In this document: positions 18,402 through 25,976 of the stretch, piece by piece
How the letters are laid out: each line of letters opens with the position of its first letter
How positions within the stretch are numbered: the stretch's first letter is position 1
Source: Xanthobacter tagetidis
GTDB taxonomy: Bacteria; Pseudomonadota; Alphaproteobacteria; Rhizobiales; Xanthobacteraceae
DNA length: 41,500 nt
Assembly (NCBI RefSeq): GCF_003667445.1
Contig: NZ_RCTF01000026.1
Span: forward strand, 1-41,500
Reading direction: 5' to 3'
Translations under genes and position numbers: made by a program
Notes under the pieces: model-generated
What the model saw: the letters and a program-made list of their open reading frames with translations, nothing else
The model's database searches: none
What the model was told of the DNA's origin: nothing

Positions 18402-19127
18402 ATGACCCCGGCCCCGCTCTTCCGCGCCAGCGTGCTGACGCTCTACCCCGAGATGTTTCCCGGGCCGCTCGGCCATGCGCTGGCGGGGCGCGCGCTCGGC
18501 GCCGGGCTGTGGGGGTTGGAGGCGGTGCAGATCCGCGACTTCGCCCTCGACCGCCACCGCTCGGTGGACGACACCCCCGCCGGCGGCGGCCCCGGCATGG
18601 TGATGCGCGCCGACGTTCTGGCCCGCGCCATCGACGCCGTCGCGCCTGAGGGCGATCCGCGCCCGCGCCTGCTCATGACGCCGCGCGGGCGTCCGCTCAC
18701 GCAAGCGCGGGTGCGCGAGATCGCCGCCGGGCCGGGGGCGGTGATCCTGTGCGGGCGCTTCGAGGGTGTGGACGAGCGCATCGTCGCCGCGCGCGCTCTG
18801 GAAGAGGTGTGCGTCGGCGACGTGGTGCTCTCCGGCGGCGAGGCGGCGGCGCTGCTCGTGCTCGACGCCTGCGTGCGGCTCATTCCCGGCGTCATGGGCA
18901 AGGCCGAGAGCGGGGCCGACGAAAGCTTTTCCCACGGGCTGCTGGAATATCCGCAATACACCCGGCCGCAGCTGTTCGAGGGCCTGACCATCCCCGAGGT
19001 GCTGACCTGCGGCGACCATGCCCGCATCGCCCGCTGGCGCCGCGCCGAGGCGGAGGCGGCCACGCGGGCCCGGCGTCCGGACCTTCTTGCCCCCGCCTGT
19101 GACAAGAAGGCGACGGAAAGGGAATGA
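18402..19127 (+). CDS. trmD: tRNA (guanine-37-N1)-methyltransferase TrmD
   Basis: A 241-residue SPOUT-class methyltransferase making m1G37 in tRNAs that read C-starting codons, preventing frameshifting. Landmarks are LTLYPEMFPGPLGHALAGRAL at the N-terminus, DDTPAGGGPGMVMR, LCGRFEGVDERI, and the trefoil-knot SAM-binding region with VLSGGEAAALLVLDA. EYPQYTRPQ in the C-terminal half is typical. It is the middle gene of rimM-trmD-rplS, with rplS 97 bases downstream. Confidence 0.97.
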   Translation: MTPAPLFRASVLTLYPEMFPGPLGHALAGRALGAGLWGLEAVQIRDFALDRHRSVDDTPAGGGPGMVMRADVLARAIDAVAPEGDPRPRLLMTPRGRPLTQARVREIAAGPGAVILCGRFEGVDERIVAARALEEVCVGDVVLSGGEAAALLVLDACVRLIPGVMGKAESGADESFSHGLLEYPQYTRPQLFEGLTIPEVLTCGDHARIARWRRAEAEAATRARRPDLLAPACDKKATERE

Positions 19128-19224
19128 CAGGCTGCCATTTCTCCGATATGTAGCCGCGTCCCTTAACTTAAAACGACACGACGTGGCGCTGGGGCCTGCC
19201 CCGCGCCGCTAAGAGGTTGGCGAC

Positions 19225-19635
19225 ATGAACATCATCCAGACGCTCGAAGCCGAGCAGGCGACGAAACTCGCCGAAAAGCGTGCCATTCCGGAATTCCAGC
19301 CGGGCGACACCGTGATCGTGAACGTGAAGGTGGTCGAAGGTGACCGCAGCCGCGTGCAGGCCTATGAGGGCGTGGTGATCGCGCGCTCGGGCGGCGGGCT
19401 CAACGAGAGCTTCACGGTCCGCAAGATTTCCTATGGCGAGGGCGTGGAGCGCGTGTTCCCGGTCTACTCGCCGCTGATCGACAGCATCAAGGTGGTCCGC
19501 CGGGGCAAGGTGCGCCGCGCCAAGCTGTATTACCTGCGCGACCGTCGCGGCAAGTCGGCCCGCATCGCCGAGCGCCAGGACACCCGCGCCGACGCCAAGG
19601 GCAAGAAGGCCAAGGCGCCCGCCGCCGCCGAGTGA
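19225..19635 (+). CDS. rplS: 50S ribosomal protein L19
   Basis: A 136-residue L19 with a strongly conserved core (PEFQPGDTVIVNVKVVEG, RVQAYEGVVIARSGGG, RKISYGEGVERVFPVYSP) and the RAKLYYLRDRRGKSARI tail region. A lysine/alanine-rich C-terminal extension (KGKKAKAPAAAE) makes it slightly longer than the E. coli protein, which is common in alphaproteobacteria. It is followed by a clear intrinsic terminator at 19678-19705, ending the rimM-trmD-rplS unit. Confidence 0.97.
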   Translation: MNIIQTLEAEQATKLAEKRAIPEFQPGDTVIVNVKVVEGDRSRVQAYEGVVIARSGGGLNESFTVRKISYGEGVERVFPVYSPLIDSIKVVRRGKVRRAKLYYLRDRRGKSARIAERQDTRADAKGKKAKAPAAAE

Positions 19636-19677
19636 CCGGCGCGCCGCGCCTCCCGCCCCCGTTCGGGCGCAGACACC

Positions 19678-19705
19678 AGCCGCCGGCCCCGCCGGCGGCT
19701 TTTTT
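19678..19705 (+). terminator. Rho-independent terminator after rplS
   Basis: A perfect 10-bp GC-rich stem (19678-19687, 19691-19700), 3-nt loop, then five further T's directly after the stem. It lies 42 bases past the rplS stop. Confidence 0.9.
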
Positions 19706-19774
19706 GTGCCCGCCCGACGATGGATCCAGCTTATCCGGAGCAGGTCTCCGGGGCCGCACGTCACGCCACACAGC

Positions 19775-20203
19775 CATCATGCTCCGACTTGATCGGAGCA
19801 TCCACGCCGCCGCGCGGCGTCGCGCCCGGCGGCCGGATGGGCCCTCCGGTCAAGCCGGAGGGCGACGGCGGGAAGACGGGGCGAGGGCGGTGCAAGGGCA
19901 GCCCTCGGCGGCAGCACGCTCTGCCGCATCCCCAAAAGCCACCGTCATCCCCCGCCTTGTGCGGGGGATCCACTCGGCGGCCGCGCGGGCGCCCGGTCCT
20001 TCGCACGGCCCGGCGCGGCCCGGTGGATGCCCCGGACAAGCCGGGGCATGACGGTGGTGCAAGACGGGCACGCCGCTGAACAAGAGAGCCGCACGGCGGC
20101 CCCCTAACCGCCGTCATGCTCCGACTTGGAGCATCCACGCCCACCGCGCGGCGTCGCGTATGGCCGCCGGATGGGCCCTCCGGTCAAGCCGGAGGGTGAC
20201 GGC
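19775..20203. repeat. Cluster B: six alternating palindromic repeat units
   Basis: Six units of the same family as 7043-7391 lie at about 19775-19806, 19834-19868, 19942-19974, 20024-20054, 20111-20140 and 20168-20203. Orientation alternates - + - + - +. Stems are 9 bp with a 5-nt loop, except the fifth (7 bp), which has lost four bases yet keeps a 5-nt loop. The spacers of the first and last pairs are alike (sharing ccgcgcggcgtcgcg), so the repeated entity is a mosaic of two inverted units plus spacer. Confidence 0.85.
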
Positions 20204-20303
20204 GGGGAGACGGGGCGGCGGCAGGAAGAAAGGCGACGGGGGAGCGGACGCGGCGACGGGGAGGAGGGATGGCGCCGGGCGTCCGGGCCGGCGCGCTGGA
20301 TCG

Positions 20304-20376
20304 CGCGGGAGAAAACATCAAGAAAAATCATAGTGTTGCACTGTAGTTGTATCGACACGAAATTTTCACATACTGC
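20304..20376 (+). promoter_or_regulatory. AT-rich presumed promoter region of the Na/Pi transporter gene
   Basis: After the repeats, 20204-20303 shows nothing recognisable. The stretch 20311-20376 is markedly AT-rich for this genome, about 100 bases before the transporter start. A TTGCAC at 20336 could be a -35, but the matching -10 is weak, so box assignment is uncertain. Confidence 0.35.
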
Positions 20377-20472
20377 GCGCCCCGCGCCATGGTTCCATGC
20401 TGCGCGGCCGCGCGCCGTGCGCGGCGGTCGGCCCGGCGCGGCGGGCTGGGCGCCTCCTGAGAGGAAGTCTGC

Positions 20473-22122
20473 ATGATGGTGGTGGTTCTGGCGGAGATCC
20501 TGGGCGGGCTCGGCCTCCTGTTCTTTGGGCTGAAGACCATGTCCGGCCACCTCCAGAACGCCACCGGCCGGAGGGTCCGCGCGCTGCTGCGCGCGGCGAC
20601 CCGCTCGCCGCTGGTGGGCCTCGTGTGCGGCATGGTCGCCGGCGCCGCGACCCAGTCCTCGAACGCGGTGGCCCTGATCTGCGGCAACCTGGTGCGCGGC
20701 GGCGTGTTCACCACCCGCGACGCCATCCCCGTGGTGGCCGGCGGCAATGTGGGCACCGCGGCTCTGGTGTTCGTCGCCGCCTTCGATTTCCGCCTGGTCG
20801 TGTTCTATCTCCTGGCGCTGGTGGGCTTCGGCTTCCACTTCAAGCTCGATCGCCGGCCAGCCTGGAAGGAATGGATCTGGGTCGCGCTCGGCCTGACCCT
20901 GGCGCTGCTCGGCCTCGACTTCATCAAGCAGGGGCCGCGCGACCTCGACGTGGCGCTGATCGCCAGGGCCCTGGATGACGGGCTGTCGCCCTGGATAGGC
21001 TTCGCCATCGGCATGGCGGCGGCGGCGCTGTGCCAGTCCTCCTCCACCCCGACCATCCTGGTGCTGGCGCTGATGCAGGCCAAGCTGCTCGGGTTCGAGG
21101 ACGCCTTCTTCATCGTGCTCGGCGCCAATCTCGGCTCCGGGCTGGCGACGCTGATCTCGTCGGGCGAGCTGGAAGGCACCGGGCGGCAGCTCTGCTACGT
21201 CCACATCCTGGTGAAGGCGATCGGCTGCGCGGTGCTGCTCGCCGCCTGGATCGCGGTGACCTTGGCCGGCGGCGATCCGGAGGCGGCGCTGGCGGCGTCC
21301 GGCGGCGCCGACAGCGCGCGGGCGGCGGTCTCCATGCTGTTCCTGGTGCTCCAGCTGGCCGGGGCGGTGCCGGTCTCGCTGGGGCGCCGCCTCACCGAAC
21401 GGATCGCGCGGTACTTCAGCCCGCCCTCGGTGGAGGACGACGCCTCGCGCCCGCGCTACATCCACCGCCGCGCGGCGGAGGAGGCGGCGACCGCGCTCGA
21501 CCTCTCCGAGCGCGAGAGCGCGCGGCTCATCAAGCTGCTGCCCAACCTCCTGCCCGACCTCGACCGCGGCGGCGCCGACTACAGCCGCCAGGATCGCACC
21601 GCGTTCTGGAAGGGCTCCACCGCCATCGCCTTGGCGGTGGATCATTTCCTGGTGGACGTGATCCGCGCCGGCGCTACGCGCGAGAGCCTCGACATCGCGC
21701 TCCAGCAGCAGGCGCGGCTGGAGACCATCCGCGCGCTGGTGGACACGCTGCACGACTTCTCCGGCGTGGTGGCCGAATTCCGCAGAGTGCCGCCGCTCGC
21801 CTTCAACCTCTCCGAATCGCTGCGCACCATCGTGCTGTCGCTGGCCGACGCCACCGACGGCGGCGCCGCCGACGATTTCGACCTCCTGATCGCGCTGACC
21901 GCCGACCGCTCCGAGATGCTCGACCGCATCCGCCGCGCGCTCGCCGCCTCCGCTCCCGGCGCGGAGGAGGATTCGCGCCGCCTCATGCACGCCACCAGCC
22001 TGTTCGAGCGCGCCGTCTGGCTGGTGCGGCGCGTCGCTGTGGCGTTGCGCCCCCCGGCGATTGAGGATAGAGCACCAGAGGGTGATCCCGCGCGGCAGGA
22101 GACCCCGGAAGGCGTGGCCTGA
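20473..22122 (+). CDS. Na+/phosphate cotransporter family protein with PhoU-like C-terminus
   Basis: A 549-residue protein of the NptA / PNaS family. The N-terminal half (about 1-310) has the two inverted QSS-type repeats of the family, GAATQSSNAVALICG and ALCQSSSTPTILVLAL, plus GANLGSGLATL. The C-terminal half (about 335-530) is soluble, helical and PhoU-like. Sodium-coupled phosphate (or related anion) movement is the family role; direction is uncertain in bacteria. Start at 20473 is supported by GAGGAAG upstream. A STAS-domain gene follows after 60 bases on the same strand, an unusual partner that may link the carrier to a phosphorylation switch (inference). Confidence 0.88.
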   Translation: MMVVVLAEILGGLGLLFFGLKTMSGHLQNATGRRVRALLRAATRSPLVGLVCGMVAGAATQSSNAVALICGNLVRGGVFTTRDAIPVVAGGNVGTAALVFVAAFDFRLVVFYLLALVGFGFHFKLDRRPAWKEWIWVALGLTLALLGLDFIKQGPRDLDVALIARALDDGLSPWIGFAIGMAAAALCQSSSTPTILVLALMQAKLLGFEDAFFIVLGANLGSGLATLISSGELEGTGRQLCYVHILVKAIGCAVLLAAWIAVTLAGGDPEAALAASGGADSARAAVSMLFLVLQLAGAVPVSLGRRLTERIARYFSPPSVEDDASRPRYIHRRAAEEAATALDLSERESARLIKLLPNLLPDLDRGGADYSRQDRTAFWKGSTAIALAVDHFLVDVIRAGATRESLDIALQQQARLETIRALVDTLHDFSGVVAEFRRVPPLAFNLSESLRTIVLSLADATDGGAADDFDLLIALTADRSEMLDRIRRALAASAPGAEEDSRRLMHATSLFERAVWLVRRVAVALRPPAIEDRAPEGDPARQETPEGVA

Positions 22123-22182
22123 CCTTCCGGCGGACGCCCGCCGGCCGCGTGCCGGGTCCGGCCCCGACGGTGCGGAGCACTC

Positions 22183-22494
22183 ATGACATCCATGCACATT
22201 GACCGCGAGCAGTGGGGGGGCGACGTGCTCCTCAAGGTGGTGGGGCGTCTCGACACCCCGAACGCGAAGCCGTTCGAGGCGAGCCTCATGGAGGTGGTGG
22301 CGCAGACCGCGGGCGGCATCATCGTCAACCTCTCGGGGGTCGACTATGTCTCCTCCTCGGGGCTGCGCGCGCTGCTGGTGGCCGGCAAGGCCATGCGCAC
22401 GGGCAAGCGCAAGCTGGCGCTCACCTCGCTGCAGCCGCAGATCCGCGAGGTATTCGACATTTCCGGCTTCTCGTCTTTGTTCGAAATCACCTGA
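22183..22494 (+). CDS. STAS-domain anti-sigma factor antagonist, second copy
   Basis: A 103-residue single STAS domain with the classical SpoIIAA/RsbV phospho-acceptor motif IVNLSGVDYVSSSGLRALL; S59, just before Gly, aligns with the phospho-Ser region. It is closer to the canonical motif than the other STAS protein at 7855-8217. No kinase or phosphatase is adjacent; the upstream gene is the Na/Pi carrier. It may be served by the RsbW-like kinase and SpoIIE phosphatase at 7396-14782, about 8-15 kb away, or by partners elsewhere. That is inference. Confidence 0.88.
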   Translation: MTSMHIDREQWGGDVLLKVVGRLDTPNAKPFEASLMEVVAQTAGGIIVNLSGVDYVSSSGLRALLVAGKAMRTGKRKLALTSLQPQIREVFDISGFSSLFEIT

Positions 22495-22500
22495 GCGGGA

Positions 22501-22538
22501 CCGGTCCGGACCGGATTTCGCGGGACCAGCGGGACCAG
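22501..22538 (+). repeat. Palindrome and 9-bp tandem repeat after the STAS gene
   Basis: A perfect 14-bp palindrome (22501-22514) is followed by two tandem copies of CGGGACCAG (22521-22529, 22530-22538). They lie between the STAS stop and the convergent epmA stop. The palindrome could help termination from either side, but there is no T-run. Confidence 0.4.
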
Positions 22539-22544
22539 CGGGGA

Positions 22545-23627
22545 TCAGGGCAGCATTTGCGCCCCCGACACGGGGACGAACAGGACGTCCTCGATGCGCC
22601 GCGCGCCGGTCGCCAGCATGGCGAGCCGGTCGAAGCCGAGCGCGCAGCCCGAGGCCTGCGGCATGAGCGCGAGCGCGGCGATCAGCTCCCCGTCGATGGG
22701 GTAGCGCTCGCCATAGAGCCGCTCCTTCTCGTCCATGTCCCGTGAAAACCGTTGGTGCTGCTCGGTCGGATCGGTCAGCTCGCCGAACGCATTGGCGAGC
22801 TCCAGGCCGCAGGCATAAAGCTCGAACCGCTCGGCAAAGCGCGGGTCGGATGGCTTGGCGCGGGCGAGCGCCGCCTCGCTCACCGGATACTCGCACAGGA
22901 TCGTCGCCCGGCCGATGCCGAGCCTCGGCTCCACCTTCTCCACCAGCACCCGGGAGAAGATGTCACTCCAGCCATCGTCGGGCGCCGTGCGAACACCGGC
23001 GCGCCGCGCCGCCGCGGCGAAGACCGTCGCGTCGGGCGCCGCGCCGGGTGGCGGCAGCACCGCTTCGAGGTCGATTTCCGCATGCCGGGCAAAGGCTTCC
23101 ACCAAGGTGAGCCGCTCCGGCTCGGCGAACGGGTCGCAGGCATTGCCGCGATAGGCGAAGGCGCTCACCCCCCCAACCTCCGCCGCCAGCGCCAGAAGGC
23201 GGGCGCAATCGGCCATCAGGACGGTGTAGGGCGCCTCGGCCCGATACCACTCGACCATGGTGAATTCGGGCGAATGCGCCCGGCCGCGCTCGCGGTTGCG
23301 GAACACGCGGGCGAACTCGACGATCCGCTCCTCGCCCGCCGCCAAGAGCTTCTTGGCGCTGAATTCCGGCGAGGTGCGCAGATAGAGCCGCTCGCGCGCC
23401 CCGTCCGGTGTGACGAGGTCGGTGGCGAAGGCGTGCAGATGCGTCTCGTTGCCCGGCGAGCGCTGGAGGATGGGCGTCTCCACCTCCAGGAAGCCCCAGT
23501 CCGCGAATGCCTGGCGCATCCGCGCCATCAGCCGGGCACGGGCGAGGAGGAAGGGCCGGCGGTCCTCATAAGCGCGCCGGTCCCACCAGGGGCTCGGTTG
23601 CGGACCGGGGGAGGGGGGCGATGCCAT
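22545..23627 (-). CDS. epmA: Elongation factor P--(R)-beta-lysine ligase EpmA
   Basis: A 360-residue paralogue of the class II lysyl-tRNA synthetase catalytic core without the anticodon-binding domain (GenX/PoxA/YjeA). It attaches (R)-beta-lysine to a Lys of EF-P. Motif 2 is seen in FARVFRNRERGRAHSPEFTMVEWY and motif 3 in SGCALGFDRLAMLATG; the substrate segment CGLELANAFGELTDP is typical. The start at 23627 (MASPPS...) is chosen because the frame further upstream overlaps the divergent efp gene. efp, its substrate, is divergent with a gap of about 130 bases. The beta-lysine-forming aminomutase EpmB is not in the window. Confidence 0.93.
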   Translation of the reverse strand: MASPPSPGPQPSPWWDRRAYEDRRPFLLARARLMARMRQAFADWGFLEVETPILQRSPGNETHLHAFATDLVTPDGARERLYLRTSPEFSAKKLLAAGEERIVEFARVFRNRERGRAHSPEFTMVEWYRAEAPYTVLMADCARLLALAAEVGGVSAFAYRGNACDPFAEPERLTLVEAFARHAEIDLEAVLPPPGAAPDATVFAAAARRAGVRTAPDDGWSDIFSRVLVEKVEPRLGIGRATILCEYPVSEAALARAKPSDPRFAERFELYACGLELANAFGELTDPTEQHQRFSRDMDEKERLYGERYPIDGELIAALALMPQASGCALGFDRLAMLATGARRIEDVLFVPVSGAQMLP

Positions 23628-23759
23628 GGCGCGCAAGTGTCCTGGGAGGGGGCTCCGGGCGCGAAATGCCGCCGGAGGCTGGCGCTCGGCGCCAATATGG
23701 GCTAGGTGCGCGACAACGCTCAGATGCGGCGCCGCCGCACAGTTCGAGGAAGACGATAC

Positions 23760-24329
23760 GTGGTCAAGGTCATCGCCAGCTCCCTGCGCAAGGGCAATGT
23801 GGTCGACATCGACGACAAGCTCTATGTGGTGCTCACCGCCGAGAACATCCATCCCGGCAAGGGCACCCCGGTCACGCAGCTCGACATGCGCCGGATTTCC
23901 GACGGCGTGAAGATCTCCGAGCGCTACCGCACCACCGAGCAGGTGGAGCGCGCCTTCGTCGAGGACCGTCCGCACACCTTCCTCTACGAGGATTCGGACG
24001 GCTACACCTTCATGAATCCCGAGACCTTCGACCAGGTGACGGTGACGAAGGACGTCATGGGCGACCAGTCGGTCTACCTCCAGGAAGGCATGGAATGCAT
24101 GCTCTCCACCCATAACGGGGTGCCGATCGCCATCGATCTGCCGGCCCGCGTGACGCTGGAGATCGTCGACACCGAGCCGACCGTGAAGGGGCAGACCGCC
24201 TCCTCGTCCTACAAGCCCGCCATGCTGTCGAACGGCGTGCGCACCATGGTGCCGCCGCACGTCTCCGCCGGCACCCGCGTGGTCATCATGACCGCCGATG
24301 CCTCCTATGTGGAGCGCGCCAAGGACTGA
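23760..24329 (+). CDS. efp: Translation elongation factor P
   Basis: A 189-residue EF-P, which relieves ribosomes stalled on polyproline. The start is the GTG at 23760: it gives MVKVIASSLRKGNVV, the usual rhizobial N-terminus, and a GAGGAAG site lies 7 bases upstream; the longer frame to 23706 adds an arginine-rich non-conserved stretch. The modifiable lysine is K34 in HPGKGTP, matching the E. coli site modified by EpmA, which is encoded divergently next door. The C-terminal OB fold (about 130-185) includes the SSSYKPAMLSNGVRTMVPP segment. Confidence 0.96.
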   Translation: MVKVIASSLRKGNVVDIDDKLYVVLTAENIHPGKGTPVTQLDMRRISDGVKISERYRTTEQVERAFVEDRPHTFLYEDSDGYTFMNPETFDQVTVTKDVMGDQSVYLQEGMECMLSTHNGVPIAIDLPARVTLEIVDTEPTVKGQTASSSYKPAMLSNGVRTMVPPHVSAGTRVVIMTADASYVERAKD

Positions 24330-24344
24330 TCCGGCGCCGGTTAG

Positions 24345-24366
24345 CCCGTCCGCCGCGGCGGACGGG
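24345..24366 (+). terminator. Perfect 22-bp palindrome after efp
   Basis: Two 11-base halves (24345-24355, 24356-24366) are exact reverse complements, 15 bases past the efp stop. As RNA this would be a stem with a minimal loop. No T-run follows, so factor-independent termination is only possible, not shown. Confidence 0.4.
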
Positions 24367-24484
24367 GCGGCTTGGGGCGGCCGCTGGGATGCGACTTGCG
24401 TCATGGCTGCCCCGACCGGATCGCAGGGGACGGGTGAGATCACCTCCGCGCGAGCGGTTCGGCCGGGATTGCCCGCCGATCCCC

Positions 24485-24511
24485 GGAACTTAATTCATCT
24501 TAAACCATAAT
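24485..24511 (+). promoter_or_regulatory. Possible promoter of the single-domain response regulator
   Basis: The AT-rich patch 24488-24511 includes CATAAT (24506-24511) as a -10-like box. GGAAC at 24485-24489 resembles the -35 of EcfG stress promoters and stands 16 bases before it, but the downstream box does not read CGTT. Assignment is tentative. Confidence 0.3.
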
Positions 24512-24665
24512 GCCTTAGTCCTGACGGCCTGCGCGCTTGTCAGCCCAGGCACGGGGTGCGGTCGCAGGGATGGCGGGACGCCGCATGGGCCGGGGAGCGC
24601 GGAACTTTCCGCCTTACCCGCCGTTGGTCGCGAAACTGCAAAGACCAACCAAGGCGTATGTAAAG

Positions 24666-25088
24666 ATGAAGTTTTCTGGCAAGCGGGTGCTCATCGTCGA
24701 GGATGAGTTCCTGGTGGCTCTGGGCCTGGAGGATAATCTCAGGGCGCTCGGCTGCACCGTCGTCGGACCCGTGGCGAGCCTCTCGGCCGCGATGGCGGCC
24801 GCGGCGCATGAGACCGTCGATGCGGCCATCCTCGACGTCAATCTCGCCGGCGAATACGTCTTCCCGGCTGCTGCCATCCTTGTGGACCGCGGCATTCCGT
24901 TCATGTTCTGCTCGGGATATTCGGGTTCGGGCCGGCTGCCGGAGAAGTTCGCCGACACTCCCCGCGTGCCGAAGCCTTATACCAGCAAGGCCATCGCCGC
25001 CACGCTCGCCGATCTCATGGGCACGGGCGACAATGACGAGGGCCAGGGCGGCTCCCGGGGCGGGTTCGAGAATCCCAGCCACTTCTGA
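24666..25088 (+). CDS. Single-domain response regulator (receiver only)
   Basis: A 140-residue CheY-like receiver. Conserved positions are present: acidic pair E12-D13 (VEDE), phospho-acceptor D57 (AAILDVNLAG), the switch S83 (FCSGYSG) and K103 (VPKPYTSKAI). The tail after residue 118 is glycine/acidic-rich with no output domain. Start at MKFSGKRVLIVED; the open frame runs up to 24537 but adds a non-conserved basic stretch. No histidine kinase is nearby. Alphaproteobacterial stand-alone receivers of this kind often modulate histidine kinases or the PhyR pathway; that role is inferred. A good terminator follows. Confidence 0.9.
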   Translation: MKFSGKRVLIVEDEFLVALGLEDNLRALGCTVVGPVASLSAAMAAAAHETVDAAILDVNLAGEYVFPAAAILVDRGIPFMFCSGYSGSGRLPEKFADTPRVPKPYTSKAIAATLADLMGTGDNDEGQGGSRGGFENPSHF

Positions 25089-25147
25089 AGCCCCTGCCGG
25101 CGCTGGCCGGCAGATGGCGCGAGGGCAGGTCGCGCGCGGGATATGAT

Positions 25148-25170
25148 GGGGCGCCACGGGCGCCCCTTTT
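25148..25170 (+). terminator. Rho-independent terminator after the response regulator
   Basis: A perfect 8-bp stem (25148-25155, 25159-25166) with a 3-nt loop and four T's after it. It sits between the receiver gene and the convergent grpE end at 25175. Confidence 0.8.
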
Positions 25171-25174
25171 GCGT

Positions 25175-25846
25175 TCAGCCGCGGCTTTCCGCCTGGTCGC
25201 TGTCCGCGTCGGGCGCCGCGGGCTTGGCGGCCTCGGGCTTCGGCCCGCCGCGGGCGACACCCACCATGGCCGGGCGCAGCACCCGATCGCCGATGGTGTA
25301 GCCGGCCTGGACCACCTGGACCACGGTGCCGGTATGCACGCTCGGGTCCGGCACCTCGAACATGGCCTGGTGCAGATTGGGATCGAAGCGCTCCCCGCGC
25401 GGCTCGATCTTGCGGATCCCATGCTTCTCCAGCGCCTTGTGGAAGCTACGCTCGGTCAGCTCAAGCCCTTCCAGCAACGCCTTCAGGGAGCCTTCGGCCT
25501 CGGCCTTCACCTTGTCGTCCACGGCGGCGAGCGCGCGGGCGAGGTCGTCGGCGACGGTCAGGATGTCGCGCGCGAAGGAGGCGACGCCGTAGGTCTTGGC
25601 GTCGGCCACTTCCTTGTCGGCGCGCCGGCGCACGTTCTCGGCCTCGGCGAAGGCGCGCAGGAACTTGTCCTTGAGGCTGGCGATCTCGGCTTCCAGCCGG
25701 GCCCGCTCGGCGGCGCCATCGGCGCCGATCTGGGCGTCCGCGGCGGCAAGCGCCTCGGCTTCGGCAGTGGCCTCGGCCTGCTGGGCGGTGGACTTGGGAT
25801 CGGCCGTGCCCTCGCCGGTCTCGGGCGCGCGCATGTGCTCGCTCAT
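25175..25846 (-). CDS. grpE: Nucleotide exchange factor GrpE
   Basis: A 223-residue DnaK co-chaperone that speeds ADP release. The N-terminal half is an acidic/alanine-rich long helix (about 35-110). The conserved core is LRAFAEAENVRRRADKE, then RSFHKALEKHGIRKIEPRGERFDPNLHQAMFEVP and the C-terminal beta-domain VVQAGYTIGDRVLRPAMVGVA. The start at 25846 (MSEHMRAPE) has GAGGAAG upstream. hrcA lies upstream after a 130-base gap, the standard alphaproteobacterial pairing of heat-shock repressor and chaperone gene. Confidence 0.96.
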   Translation of the reverse strand: MSEHMRAPETGEGTADPKSTAQQAEATAEAEALAAADAQIGADGAAERARLEAEIASLKDKFLRAFAEAENVRRRADKEVADAKTYGVASFARDILTVADDLARALAAVDDKVKAEAEGSLKALLEGLELTERSFHKALEKHGIRKIEPRGERFDPNLHQAMFEVPDPSVHTGTVVQVVQAGYTIGDRVLRPAMVGVARGGPKPEAAKPAAPDADSDQAESRG

Positions 25847-25976
25847 CCGGTCTTCCTCTTTTCTCAAGCGGTCTCGCCCGCGCAGGGCGGAATGGTCCCC
25901 GCGCATATCGGAGGGTGGGGCCGAAAAATCAAGAGTTCGCGACTGGAAGGCCCCGCATTCCCCGCCTCAATTGGCC

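Noticed and set aside
20104..22896. 930-residue minus-strand frame across the repeats and the Na/Pi carrier
   Set aside because: Runs through palindromic repeats and antisense to a recognisable transporter; composition is typical of shadow frames.
24485..24511. EcfG-dependent promoter for the response regulator
   Set aside because: GGAAC is present, but the CGTT -10 element is missing; kept only as a tentative promoter patch.
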